64,000 nt of DNA from Symsagittifera roscoffensis (GCF_963678635.1 NC_087062.1:82670012-82734011); one strand, 5' to 3'; counted from the stretch's first letter, positions 10,022 through 20,967 are shown. Notes: generated from the sequence alone by a model not told the origin. Program-made: numbers and translations.

Positions 10022-10297
10022 TTAGCAAACAGAAGCAAAAAAGCTAAGAAGTAGCTTTAAAAGGGTCAAAAAACGAAAGTAAAAGTTATGAACTTTGAAA
10101 AATAATTGAGCTCTCAAACCTCTCATTCGAACCTCGGACACCCAATTACTAGCCGTACAGACCTGTGCCACTGTAACTTGAAGAAACGAAACAGTAGTCA
10201 CAAAAAGTACGGAGAACACCTACTTTTAAAATGAATTCTTCATTAAGAGGCCAAACTGCAACATTGCTTTTTCTATATGATCTTTTCTGCTGTTCTG
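10022..10297 (-). repeat. Dispersed repeat S, copy 4
   Basis: Second-unit copy of 7001-7276. Confidence 0.6.
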
Positions 10298-11061
10298 GAT
10301 TCAGATCGTCCGGGGTACGGGGGTGAGGGGTTCTCCTATGTATAAACATAGGCTATAGAGTGTCTGGTCCTCTTCTTATGTATTAACATAGGGAGTAGAC
10401 TTCCAAAGGCAATAAGATAGGTAATAAAAATGCTAAGGTTTCTTGGTTTCTGTGATGGTAAGAGAATGGTAAGAAGAACTGTAATTTTTTAAAGTTTTTT
10501 TGTGGAAATGTCTAGTTGTTTCGCAAAATCTCGGCGCGCGTTACCTAATTGGTAATTATCATTAGTGTATTTGTGCCGATTGTGGAATGATGGTTTATAT
10601 CATGTTTTTTTATTCATGTTAGTTCAAGCGAAAGCGTTTTGGACAAAAACTCAGAATTTTTTTTTATAAAAACAACTAAAAAATGTTTGAAGAAACTTCA
10701 AAACACGATATGATTTGATATAGTTTGACATATTAACTATAATATTAGATGATGCTACTCTTTAAAAAAATGCTCTATCTACCTGAAACTATACTGAAAA
10801 CTAACTGAAACGCAGCTGAAATTTCCGAATAAACGGAAAAACTCTCAAAACCCATAATTTGAAAACTCTGTTACGTACAAGTCATCAATTAAGACTCAGT
10901 ATGTGTCAACAACTGAATTTTTACGCTCAATATCTACTTTGATATTAGATTTCTGTCCTTGAGGATATCCATGTTCTAAGCAACATCAGTTCAAAAAATT
11001 AATGTCAATTTTTAGTTTTAGAATACAGATATCTTTTAAAATTCTTCACAAGTGTGCAAAA
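10297..11061 (+). repeat. R repeat, copy 4 (long form)
   Basis: Second-unit copy of 7276-8040. Confidence 0.8.
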
Positions 11062-11815
11062 ATGTCTAAGAAATTTTTTGGTAAAAGGCAATTTGTTTTC
11101 TTGGTTTTTCCAAAAAGTTTGCATAAGTCTTATTTAATTTCTTAAATTGAAACGCGAAAAACGCAATTTTTTATTGTAAAAAAACTTGTTGAACTATTGC
11201 TCAAAAATTTCCTTTATTGATGACTACGACTGCTTTTACCTACGTTAATAACTTGCTTTTCTGTTGTTTTTGATCGACAGACCTGTAAAAATTGGTTTTC
11301 TAAATGATTAAACTTTGAACAAAATTTTTTTAAAAAAATAACCGATAACGATGCCAGAAAAAGTGTAATGATTTCTTCGACAAGATGCTAAACGTGTTTC
11401 AGTTTTTTTTAAAGAAAACGAAAAATGTCATAATTTTTTTCAACAAGATGCAAAAGATGTTTCATTTATTGTCTACAAAAAGCTAAAAGTGTTTCAATTT
11501 TTTTTAGAAAATGCAGTGTTTCAGTTTGTTTTATTTTTTTTTCGACAAGATGTGCAAACTGTTTTTGATAGTCGCCAAAAAAGCCGAAAATGATGAAGTA
11601 TTTGTTTTTTTTTGTTTCTCGATTATGTGTACAAAAAAAGTTCCTTAATTGTGCGGAAACGATGTCTCGCTAATTTAAATTGTGTTCTTAGTGTTTTTAA
11701 TAACTTATTTTGCTATACCTAGAACATCTCATCTATTCTCACGGTTAAAAGGAATTTGAAAAAAAACTATTTACAAATGATGAAATAAATAACAAGCAAC
11801 AGTTATTTACAAAAA

Positions 11816-12082
11816 TTAAAAATCAAAGAACTGTCGAGAGTTCTGGATGTTCTCTATAGAAAGCAGAGCCGGTTGAGGTTGCATCGCTGGTGGTTGTTGT
11901 GGCAGGGGGTTTTGAGGCAATGTTTTAGAGAACCCCTCATCTTCGTCTATTGCGATGGGGTATTCGGCTGGTCCTGCTTCCTCCCAAGGAAAAAGGAAGT
12001 CGTTGTTTGGTTCAGTCACATATCTGGAGTCAAGAACCTCGGGTTGGTTCATTCCCACAAGCTCAGACACTTCCTCCATCAT
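11816..12082 (-). CDS. Acidic Pro/Gln-rich ORF, second unit
   Basis: Encodes the same 88-residue protein as 8796-9062. The exact protein identity between units points to very recent duplication or assembly duplication, not to selection. Confidence 0.3.
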   Translation of the reverse strand: MMEEVSELVGMNQPEVLDSRYVTEPNNDFLFPWEEAGPAEYPIAIDEDEGFSKTLPQNPLPQQPPAMQPQPALLSIENIQNSRQFFDF

Positions 12083-12629
12083 TTGCAGTGTTCCAAGTTG
12101 GTTCTCTGTGATGGTTTATTGCGTCATATGATGTTGGTTGAAATCCTTTCGCAACACTTCCACCATGGGGCAGACTTGCATTGAGATGTCCATTCGTGTC
12201 AAAAAATCTAGAGACTGTTTCTCGCACTTGAATCTGTACAAGATCAAGCACAAAATCTACCAAATACTTAAGCTTGCTGTTTCGAAATGAGAAGATGCCT
12301 TTGAGCAATAAGTTGAGTAAAAGATAAAGGGTGAAACAAGAATAATGACTAATTGTGATAATGACTGAGACAAAAGTAATTGCAAAAACAAAAGACCACA
12401 AGTTGTTTGCCGTAAAAATAAGAAATATCGCCGATATGAGTAACAACAAATAACAAATTATAACAAGAAGCATCTCTGCAATTTTGTCATTAGGTAGTTT
12501 GAACTTTTTGTATATAACCAACGAGGAATTTTTTATTTTTGAGTGGACAGTCAAACGCTTTGAAATTGATGAAAATTTGAGATGTGAGCTCGAAATTGAT
12601 GAATTTTTCAAGTTGATGAACTTATGCAA
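12063..12629 (-). pseudogene. Multi-span membrane protein fragment, unit 2
   Basis: Encodes the same 188-residue reading as 9043-9609, again with no ATG and ending 12 bp before an R repeat (12642). Confidence 0.4.
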
Positions 12630-12641
12630 GTAGTATACGTT

Positions 12642-13208
12642 GGATTCAGATCGTCCGGGGTACGGGGTGAGGGGTTCTCCTGTGTATAAACATAGGCTAT
12701 AGAGTGTCTGGTCCTCTTCTTATGTATTAACATAGGGAGTAGACTTCCCAAGGCAATAAGATAGGTAATAAAAATGCTAAGGTTTCTTGTTTGCTGTGAT
12801 TTTAAGAGAATGGTAAGAAGAACAACTGTAATTTTTTAAAGTTTTTTTGTGGAAATGTCTAGTTGTTTCGCAAAATCTCGGCGCGCGTTACCTAATTGGT
12901 AAATATCATTAGTGTATTTGTGCCGATCGTGGAATGATGGTTTATATCAAGTTTTTTTATTCAAGTTAAGTCAAGCGAAAGAGTTTTGCGCAAAAACTCA
13001 AAATTCTTTATAAAAACAACTAAAAAAATGTTTGAAAAAACTTCAAAACACGATATGATTTGATATAGTTTGACATATTAACTATAATATTAGATGATGC
13101 TACTCTTTAAAAAAGAGCTGTATCTACCTGAAACTATACTGAAAACTAACTGAAACGCAGCTGAAATTTTCGAATAAACGGAAAAACTCTCAAAACCCAT
13201 AATTTGAA
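12642..13208 (+). repeat. R repeat, copy 5, left arm of the inverted repeat
   Basis: Contains the two subterminal palindromes and extends to the cataatttgaa segment, after which it diverges from copies 2 and 4 into the unique interior at 13209. With 17740-18350 it forms long terminal-inverted-repeat-like arms of a 5.7-kb structure. Confidence 0.75.
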
Positions 13209-13737
13209 TAATTTTTGATATATATTATCATATGACTTTTTGCTCAATTTCAAACTTTCGAGAATAAACAAAAATTCGTTTCTTGTCAGGTGTAATTCAG
13301 ATCTAAAGTTAAAGGTTTGATACTCAACACTTGGCTCAAAAGTAAACTCCCTGGTTCAGTAGGTTTCTCTAGAGAGACCTTTACTTAGCCGGATAACTCT
13401 AATTTGTACATTGTGAAAATCCAAAAAAATTATGAAAAAAGTAAAAGTCAACATCTATTTCATCAATAAGAAAAACAATTGTATTTTTTTGTTTTTTCTT
13501 GTAAGGTAATTTGAGGAAATTAAGACGGTTTTTGATAGACATTTTTCAAAGGAGGATTATATTTAATCCAAAGTTGTGTCTAGAAACTGTTGAGTTCTAG
13601 TTGGTTGATAACAAAACAGTTGAAATTTTCCTGACAAGTTAAGCTTAATTTTGATTGGCTGATGTCAAAACTGTTGAAATTTCCAGGATAGTAAAGCTCG
13701 ATTCTCCTTGGTTGACATCAAAATTTTTAAAAACTCC

Positions 13738-14910
13738 ATGGTTCCATTCAGATTGGTTGATTTATATTTCAGCTTCAGCAAATAGAATGAAATCCAAGCT
13801 GATTTTTCTTCACTTTAAAAATAATTGATCTAGAATTCTGCTGTTTTTATTTATATTTATTTGTTTTTTGGGGCTATTCAACTAAGTCTCGGACCAAATT
13901 TTTTGTGATATTCGAATTCTCCCAATTGTTGTCAAGTTCCTTCTTTGCTAACTAAAATGCCGTCACTGATCAGAAATGAATGAATGGCATGTCTTGTATG
14001 TGGTGAACAATACACTCGCTCACACGCATCAAGACATTGTGAGCACTGTGGCTTTTTAAAATGTCCAAAATTTACTTTTCATAGTTATAGCAGCGAGGAA
14101 CTGAATATTCATTTCAAGAAGAAGCATTCTTCATGTCAAAACAATTTCAATCAAGGGGGTAGAAAGCACATTCTACAGTCTGCAAACACAATCAACGGAA
14201 AATTAAAAATTAAAAATATACAAAAAACATAGGAAACGTTACCATAAATAAGAATTTTTGATGAGCCTGGGAAAATATATATAATTTTGATAAAGTTGCG
14301 TTTGTTCAAATGTTCTGATTGATGGAAACATCAGCAATATTTGAGTTCAAACTTTTGAGAAAATCTCAATGGAATTCGATACACAAAAAATTGCACTAAA
14401 AAGGCATGACATGAGAGTAGATATGTGTTTGCTAAAACTTTGTAAAAAAGTTTTAGTTATTCAAAAAATTGAATAATTAAGTTGTATTGCTAAGCTATCA
14501 TTCAAAAACTTTCCTAGTTTAGTGTCCTTTGATTATAATCATAGAGTTACGAGTTTTCAAGTAGATAACATGTAGTTCATGCGTCAAAAATTACAATTTT
14601 ATCTTAACATTTGATAACTGACTCAGAAAAGATAAAGATTTGGATCATTTTGATAGACACTGAAAATTTCCTGAAGAAAAATTAAGTCAGAACATGAAGT
14701 TCACTTCAAAACTAGAAATTTACCGTTACAACAAAAATATATCCCTTTAAAAAAAATGTCCTACCCAGCAAGTGTCGTCAATGATATAACCAACCAAAAA
14801 CTCAAATAATGGAAAAGAATTGAAAACAGACAAGGAAATTAGGAAACTCAAACGAATTTGTAAAGAAATTCAAATAAATTTACTTTCTGACAATCGAGTT
14901 CAAACTGTCG
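13738..14910 (+). repeat. Internal direct repeat, unit 1
   Basis: Shares with 14911-16390 the order of several blocks: cagattggttgat-tatatttcag, gctattcaactaagtctcgg, the ATGCCGTCACTGAT start of a small ORF, and a closing segment gacaatcgagttcaaa-tgtcgtgaa. The units have diverged by substitution and by insertions and deletions. Confidence 0.65.
13957..14232 (+). pseudogene. Zinc-finger-like small protein, copy 1, broken by an early stop
   Basis: Starts at ATG 13957 (MPSLIRNE), is interrupted by TGA at 13981, and continues in the same frame from ATG 13984 for 82 codons. The reading has C-x2-C, two His, a second C-x2-C and then a Cys followed by SYSSEELNIHFKKKH, which resembles zinc-coordinating fingers (C2H2 or treble-clef type). 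The C-terminus is basic. I know no matching family. Such a small Cys/His protein in a repeat-bounded element could be a remnant of a transposon-encoded DNA-binding domain. Confidence 0.4.
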
Positions 14911-16390
14911 TGAAAATTCAGATTGGTTGATATATATTTCAGCTACACCAAACAGTATGAAAACCAGTCAGTTTTTTCATGTTAAAAAAAATTGGTCAGA
15001 AATTTTGTTGTGTTTGTTTCTTTTTGTTTGTTTTTTGGGCTATTCAACTAAGTCTCGGACCAAATTTTTTAGTATATACGAAATCTCCCATTTGTTGTCA
15101 AGTTCCAACTTTACTATCTAAAATGCCGTCACTGATTAGAAACGAAAAATTTGCTTGTCTTGTATCAAGATCTTGTAAGCACTGTGACGTTTTAAAATGT
15201 CCAAATTTTAATTTTCAAATTTATAGCAGCGAGGAACTGAATATTAATGCAAGAAGAAGCCTTCTTCATGTCAAAAAATTTTCAATTGAGGAGGTGGAAA
15301 GCACAATCTAAAGTCTCCAAACACGCTCAACGGAATGGTTGAATTACAAATATACAAAAAACATAGGAGAAATTTCTATAAAAAAGAAGTTTTGATGAGC
15401 CTGGAAAAATACAAAAATGTATACAATTTTGATAATGTTAATTTTGTTCAAAGGTTTTGTTTGATGAAAACATCAGCAATACTTGATTTCAATTTTTTAT
15501 GAAAATTATAATGGAATTTTATCTAAAATTTTTGCAGTAAAAGGCATGAAATAAGAGTAGATATGGGTTTATTAATTTTTGTAAGAAAAGTACAAGTTAT
15601 TCATCAAACCTTGACTAATTAAACTGTTTTGCTAAGCTGTCATTCAAAAACTTCCCTAGTTTAGTTTCCTTTGATTGTAATTATGGAGTAACGAGTTTTC
15701 AAGTTGATAACAAGAAGTTTATGCGTAGAAACCATAATTTTTTCACTTTTTCTGATAACTGACTTAGAAAAGATGAAGATTTGGAAATTCACTTCAAAAC
15801 TAGAAAATTCGAGTTACAACTTTAAAGGCAGTTATCTGGTTCAACATTTTCCTTTCTGAAGCTTCAAACAAATAGGGAGTTTTTGTCGCAAACTTTGCTT
15901 TAGATTTTTGAATGATTGCTGAAATGATACAATTTTACAAACAAAATTCAATTTTCGAAAAAATTTTTGTTAAAAAACCATGTATTGGTACTTATGAGTA
16001 TATTATCAGAATTTTTGTTATATTTGATGAGCTAATTGAAAACAAATGAAAATTCAGATATTTTGAGAATATTTTCATTGACGCAAGCACAATTCCGATT
16101 CGAAAAACATCGGTTAAAAGATACAGTTTTTCCACAAAACAACTATATTGTTTTCTTGAAACCAAGCAAAAAAAACCTTCAAAAAGGAAATGAGCTGAAG
16201 TTAAGACACGCAACAAATTGTATTGTTTTTCTCTAACATAGCAAGTGTCTTCATTGATGTAACCGATCAAAAGATCAAAATATTGAAAAAGATGAAAAAA
16301 AAAAACATGAAAATACAAAAACTCAAACAAAACGGAAACTTTTTTCAAATAATTTCAATTTTTGACAATCGAGTTCAAATTGTCGTGAAG
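14911..16390 (+). repeat. Internal direct repeat, unit 2
   Basis: Partner of 13738-14910, longer because of extra AT-rich sequence. It contains the second zinc-finger-like remnant. Confidence 0.6.
15123..15311 (+). pseudogene. Zinc-finger-like small protein, copy 2, degenerate
   Basis: 63 codons from ATG 15123, starting MPSLIRNE as in copy 1 but without the early stop. Part of the first Cys pair and about ten residues are lost, a Cys in the later finger is changed, and the final His residues (HFKKKH in copy 1) are replaced. The fold is therefore probably gone. Confidence 0.4.
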
Positions 16391-17739
16391 CTCTCAAAAT
16401 CGTGAAATCGGTCCAAAAATTTTTTTAACTACAGTTATAATTGAAATAGTAGAATTTTTACAGTAAATCGTCGGTGGTGTTAAATTGCAGTAAAAGTTTG
16501 CTATGAAATAAAGAACCGAAACGTATTTGCTAAAATGTTTTATTCAAAATTACATAACTTTTTTTAAAACATCGGCTAATTGAAATTTTTTGTCTAGCTG
16601 TCATTTTTTAAATTTCCTAGTTTTTGTGTTTGAATACGTTCATTTGAACACCGTGTTTTAAGCGGATTAAAAAGGCTATTGAGAATCATAAACTTTTCTA
16701 TTGTTTTCCAACGAAATTAGAATTGTATTCAATAATTGAGGTTAGAAAAAAAATGGGATTGTTTTGCTAGAATTTCCAGACTTATACTTTTTCATTTATC
16801 TGCTTCAGAAGTTTCTTGGTAATAAAGTTGGAGAACGTTCGTTCAATTGATACAGTTTTCCATCTGAAAATCATTATTTGAGTAAATTGTTATTCAAAAT
16901 GGATTGCAAAACACTCAAATTGGGAGTTGGTAGATCAAATCGAACCGAAAATAAGTTAACTTGTGTTTACAGGAAAATACTGTTGAAATTCATTTCAATT
17001 GTTTGTTAATTTTGAGAAAAAAGTTCCTAATTTTAAATTATGATTAATAGTCCAAGAAAAAATTGAAAGCCAAAACTCTCAAGTATAGACATCGTAAGTT
17101 TTTTATGGGGTTTATGTTTTTATCGCTAATTGAGTTAAGTGAAATTTCGGACAATTTAGAGTTTTCAAGCAGATTTATTTTAAAAAGTAGTTTGGAGATT
17201 AAAATGATTGGTTAATTGATACAATTGTTCCATTAAATTGTCTTTTATTGGTAAATTTCATGCAAAAACAGTTCTGTTGGAGGATAATAGATATAGCAGT
17301 AACCAAAAATTTGCGTTCAAGTTATGTATTTACTTGAAATGTCAAAAAAAATCTACTACAAATGTCCGCTGTAGAATTAGTTTTGAGAAATAACAAGTCT
17401 CCTTGAGGACTAGAACAGATGAATATGTAGAACATTCTCCGATTATTAAAAAAGTGTACACATCCATCAATTTTGTTAAGAAACAGATACAGTTTTTGAA
17501 ATTTGACATAGAAAATTCCTCCAAATCGGTTTCATTTACGAACCTAGGATGATAAATGTGATAAAAACTTGGATAAGCCATGTGTTTATGGTATATTAGC
17601 ATAAAAATGAAGGTTTCTCGGAAATCACACTTCATTTTATTAATTTGCAATTGTAAATATTGGTTTTAATTTTGTCTCTTTCAAATGAACTTTGATTAAT
17701 CTTGAATAAAAATCGAATTCTTAATAATCGAATCATGGA
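16391..17739. other. AT-rich interior of the inverted-repeat element
   Basis: No ORF with protein-like composition and no motif that I recognise. The short ORFs present are what chance gives in such sequence. Confidence 0.5.
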
Positions 17740-18350
17740 ACTTTTCACCAAAATTTCAAAATTAAAACAAAATTAATTTTTTGAAGTGATGTTGTTGAAA
17801 ACAGAGATATTCTCTGGCACAGAAAGTTAGTAGAAAAGTAGACATAGAGCCTTAAAAGGATAAGTTTTGAACAGATGCTGACTCTAATTTAATGAATTGA
17901 ACGTAACAGTTTTCAAATAATGAATTTTGACAATTTTTTCGAGTCCTCGGAAGTTTCAGCTTCGTGTCAGTTAGGTTTCAGTATAGTTTCAGGTAGAAAA
18001 TGCACTTTTCAAAAAAGTAACCACAGCTAATAAAATATTTAATAGATCAAACTATATCAAATCTTATCGTATTTTGAAATTTTAATTAAAAAAAATCTGA
18101 GTTCTTAAAAAGAATAAATTCTTATCATTGGCTCAAATCTACTAAAATAATTACTAAATTATAACGCCGAGATTTTTGCGAAACAACCAGACATATCTAC
18201 AGAAAATTCAAAAAAAATCCGTTTTTTTACCATTCTCTTACCATAAAACCCAACCAATTCTATTCCCTATCTTAAAGCATTGGGAAATCTAATCCCTATG
18301 TTATTACATAGAATCGAGACCGGAGAGTCTAGGGACTATCTTAATACATG
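17740..18350 (-). repeat. R repeat, inverted copy, right arm
   Basis: The reverse complement reads, in order, the same landmarks as R: paired atgtaat/aacataggga segments, tggtaagagaatggtaa, gtctggttgtttcgcaaaaa, tctcggcg, ctacctgaaactatactgaa and aacaacatcacttcaaaaaa. Divergence from the left copies is far greater than among those copies, so the right arm is old while the left array is recent. Confidence 0.75.
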
Positions 18351-19304
18351 GATTTTTGATTAATTTTCAACCATTTGCAATCTTTAAAATTGCAATATCA
18401 GCAAAATTGCTCGCTTTTTTTCGCTTAAGTAATTGTACATATAAAAGTTTATAATGAAAAAAACTAACTCCCATCAAACCGTCTACTCGCTAATTTTTGT
18501 AGCAAAAACTTTTTTAAAATAAACAAAGAAAAATTAAGATCATGAAAAATAGGTTCGAAACCCTTCATGAAACCTAAATCCCTGCAAAAACGAAAAAGAA
18601 ACAAACCTGAGCGTCCAAATTCAGAGAAAAAAAAATGCAGCCGTTGTCGAGCAGTGTTGTCAGTTGAATTTATGTTCACTGAGTTTTCTTGACGCTTAAG
18701 GTCAACTTTATCTCCAAAATGGTACCTAAAAAGGCTTTGAAAAATATTGGTATCAACTATCCTCTAGAAATAAATAATTAGTAAATAAATTAATATCTAA
18801 TCAATCCAGAGTTTGATTTTTCCAAGTTTCCTGTTTAGTTTCCGCAAACTAAGCAACAAACTCCGCAAAAATCTGTTTATTTATATTTTATTCGACGCCA
18901 GGTATCATTCTTGAAGTGAATTTGGCGACAGTTTCAATCCATTTATTGACAACTATGGTCGCTCAATGTGAAAGCGGATGTAGCTCAACTTAAGCCAAGA
19001 GATAATTGAGCCAAACTTCAATAATCTGACTGTTGGATCATGTTTCGTCCTTAACAGCTGTTATTTTTTTGTTTTTCTGCCCTTTTTGTCAAGCACGAGC
19101 TTACGGGAAGAAAGTTTGACAGTTTTTTCCGTCAAAACTCAAAAAAACGTCTGATTTTTCAAATTCCAGGTCGTGTAATATGTTGGGCTAAAAGCCCAAA
19201 CTCTCAATTAAATTGATTTAACATGGTCTTTGATGTTCTATTGCAATTAGAGCGTGGCTCTTTTCAGCTATGTAATTGATAGAGAAAAATGCGCCCAAAT
19301 TACA
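18351..19304. other. Non-coding stretch
   Basis: Contains direct repeat D (18444-18563). I see no other supported feature. Confidence 0.5.
18444..18563 (+). repeat. Direct repeat D, right copy
   Basis: Same orientation as 6228-6345 with moderate divergence, including atcaaaccgtctact and aaaataggttcgaaac. Confidence 0.5.
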
Positions 19305-19690
19305 CAATGACAGCCAATTACCTTGCAAGTAGGATAGAAGGTTCCAACCATAGTCTTCACAAGATTTTTTCAACTTAGTGTAGTTTTTTCTGCGTATAAG
19401 AAAAAGATCTGACGTAAAGCTATAATTGAGGCATATTCGACAATCATAGTAATATAGCCAATCAATTCATTAGATTCTCAAGAAAAATAACTAGATAATC
19501 CACAAAAAAAAAATTAAAAAAAACTTTATGATTTTTTGTAATTTTTTTTGCTAAATTTCTTTATATGTTGAAGATTTTGATTCCCAAAATGGCATTAAAA
19601 ATCTCCAAAAACCAATTTTGCTCGGGTTTAATTAAAATTAAGCACAGTTAAGCTATTGTAAACCGTCTATATTGAGCATAACTAAGCTTT
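19305..19690 (+). repeat. Dispersed repeat T, copy 1
   Basis: Shares with 38720-39022 the landmarks gccaatta, tgcaagtag, agaaggttcc, catagtct, atctgacgta, ggcatattcgacaatcata, ccaattttgctcg and agctattgtaaac. Shorter matches occur at 41412-41447 and 50720-50890. No ORF; probably a short non-autonomous element of about 300-380 bp. Confidence 0.55.
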
Positions 19691-19823
19691 AAGACATTGA
19701 AAGTCCTTCGAGTTTTCAAAAGTCAACCCCGAAAGCAATAACGAAGATGGCCGTTTGTTGCTTGTTGTGCAATTAACACTGAATGTGCTCACGCTGGTTA
19801 TTTAAAAGAAATTTGAAATAAAA

Positions 19824-19827
19824 CAAG
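19824..19827 (+). repeat. Target-site duplication CAAG, left
   Basis: CAAG lies directly before the 5' LTR, and the same four bases follow the 3' LTR at 38716-38719. A 4-bp target duplication is within the normal range for Ty3/Gypsy integrases. Confidence 0.75.
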
Positions 19828-20237
19828 TGGAACCTGATCTAAACTATATTTTATGATTGGATAAATAAGATATTTTACCACTGTAAAGTATTTAATATTA
19901 ACCAATCATGATCCATCTAACTAAGAACCGACTTATTTGTAAGTGCTGAAATTACTTGTAATTTCAGCACCAGAGAGATTTGAATTTAACTTAGAAATTA
20001 GTTGTCTCTCCAAGAGAACTTCAGCAGCCGCAACAAACCAGTATACCCTAGATCTATTGAGCCTAGCAGAGACTAGTTAAACACCCTGAGACTAGAAAGT
20101 ATAAGAGTAAGATTAGGATCGGTATTAGACTAAGAAGATGCACGAATCTATCCGGCCGAAAATAAGATAGCGTGACGAGCAGACGGTGTACCCTATCCGA
20201 ATATACTCTATGAGTTAACCACATCGGTCCTAACTCA
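19828..20237 (+). repeat. 5' LTR of element 1
   Basis: 410 bp starting TGGAACCTGA and ending CTAACTCA, hence TG...CA termini. It aligns without gaps to 38306-38715 (also 410 bp); I count 11 substitutions by eye, about 2.7%. It holds a perfect palindrome at 19943-19970. A TATA-like stretch (ctatatttta) lies near its start, but I could not define the transcription start. Confidence 0.9.
19943..19970. promoter_or_regulatory. Perfect palindrome in the LTR
   Basis: 13-bp arms GTGCTGAAATTAC and the reverse complement with a TT spacer. Identical in the 3' LTR (38421-38448); one change in element 2 (53102-53129). It could be a protein-binding site or an RNA stem-loop. Confidence 0.6.
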
Positions 20238-20239
20238 TC

Positions 20240-20256
20240 TGGTGCGACCATAAGTC
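20240..20256 (+). promoter_or_regulatory. Primer-binding site
   Basis: TGGTGCGACCATAAGTC begins 2 nt after the LTR, the expected place and with the expected TGG complementary to a tRNA CCA end. The same sequence follows the LTR of element 2 (53399-53415). I could not identify the tRNA. Confidence 0.65.
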
Positions 20257-20324
20257 TCGAATAAGACCTTAATAACTAAGAATTAACCAAAAATAGATTA
20301 GAATTTAGACAAAACATTTTCAAA

Positions 20325-20558
20325 ATGTTATACGATAATAATTTAATCGAAATGTCTCTACGACTCAATAGATCAGAGCCGATATTCCGAACAATAATAG
20401 AACTACCCGGAATTGGAAGAAGACCTCGAACAAGAGACGACATACGACAAAGTAGAAACTTACCAAATAGTTTTATGATCGTACGGCAAAAGCCAACACA
20501 AACTTTTATATTTAGAATCTTATTAGCAATGAATTTAGATTTTCATATGCAAACATAA
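20325..20558 (+). CDS. 77-codon ORF of element 1 (leader ORF)
   Basis: A complete ATG-initiated ORF 85 nt downstream of the primer-binding site. The protein is basic, with an Arg-rich centre (GIGRRPRTRDDIRQSRN) and a hydrophobic segment near the end. Element 2 has the same ORF at the same place and length (53485-53718). By eye the two differ by about 16 silent codon changes and only 5 amino-acid changes, which indicates selection on the protein. I recognise no family. A small basic protein encoded before gag could be regulatory or nucleic-acid binding, or the ORF could be an upstream leader; this is inference only. Confidence 0.6.
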   Translation: MLYDNNLIEMSLRLNRSEPIFRTIIELPGIGRRPRTRDDIRQSRNLPNSFMIVRQKPTQTFIFRILLAMNLDFHMQT

Positions 20559-20882
20559 AATTTTGAAGTCAATCTTCATGATCATTTCAGGCGCTAAACA
20601 AAATTATTAATATACAATAACGATTGATAAAAAGATCTCAGATCGTTTTCTTAATTTCTGCAGTCTTATAAAAAACATGTTTGAAAAATATTTATTGAAA
20701 ATGAAAATAAAAATTAGTAGCATGACAATAAATTGTTAGTAATCATAAAATCATCTGTTGTCCCAGCTTCATCACCTAAACATAACAGCATTCATAAACT
20801 CACTAATATCATTAAAAACTAAATCTTTTTCTTAAATAAATTTAAACCAAATTAAACTTAAATTCACTTAATTTTAAAATTA

Positions 20883-20967
20883 GATCATCAAGGCTTATCC
20901 TTGGATCTCAATAAATTTTCTATTTCACTAAATTTAAAACCTGATCATCAAGGCCTATCCTTGGATC
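20883..20967 (+). promoter_or_regulatory. Duplicated 25-nt hairpin in the leader region
   Basis: Two copies, at 20883-20907 and 20943-20967, of GATCatCAAGGcttatCCTTG-GATC: a stem of CAAGG/CCTTG and GATC/GATC with a two-base bulge and short loop. Copy spacing is 60 nt, and both copies are kept in element 2 (54048-54072 and 54108-54132). A cis-acting RNA element for packaging, dimerisation or export is possible. Confidence 0.55.

Larger units (their letters stand above)
6601..12641. repeat. 3.02-kb tandem repeat, two units
   Basis: 6601-9621 and 9622-12641 are near-identical units, offset 3021 then 3020 bp. Each holds partial R, S repeat, full R, a poly-T/A-rich stretch with degenerate short repeats, and a minus-strand piece of a membrane-protein gene. 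The shared sequence cttatgcaagt-gtatacg lies at the left edge and at both junctions, suggesting recombination between short homologies. A further R begins at 12642, so the array runs directly into the next structure. Confidence 0.85.
12642..18350. mobile_element. Putative decayed DNA transposon or foldback element with long inverted repeats
   Basis: Bounded by R (12642-13208) and its inverted, diverged copy (17740-18350, roughly 70% identical by eye). Long inverted arms with subterminal palindromes fit a class II or foldback element. The interior has no recognisable transposase; it has a twofold direct repeat with zinc-finger-like ORF remnants. No clear target-site duplication was found. The arms could instead have come from two independent R insertions in opposite orientation. 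Confidence 0.45.
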
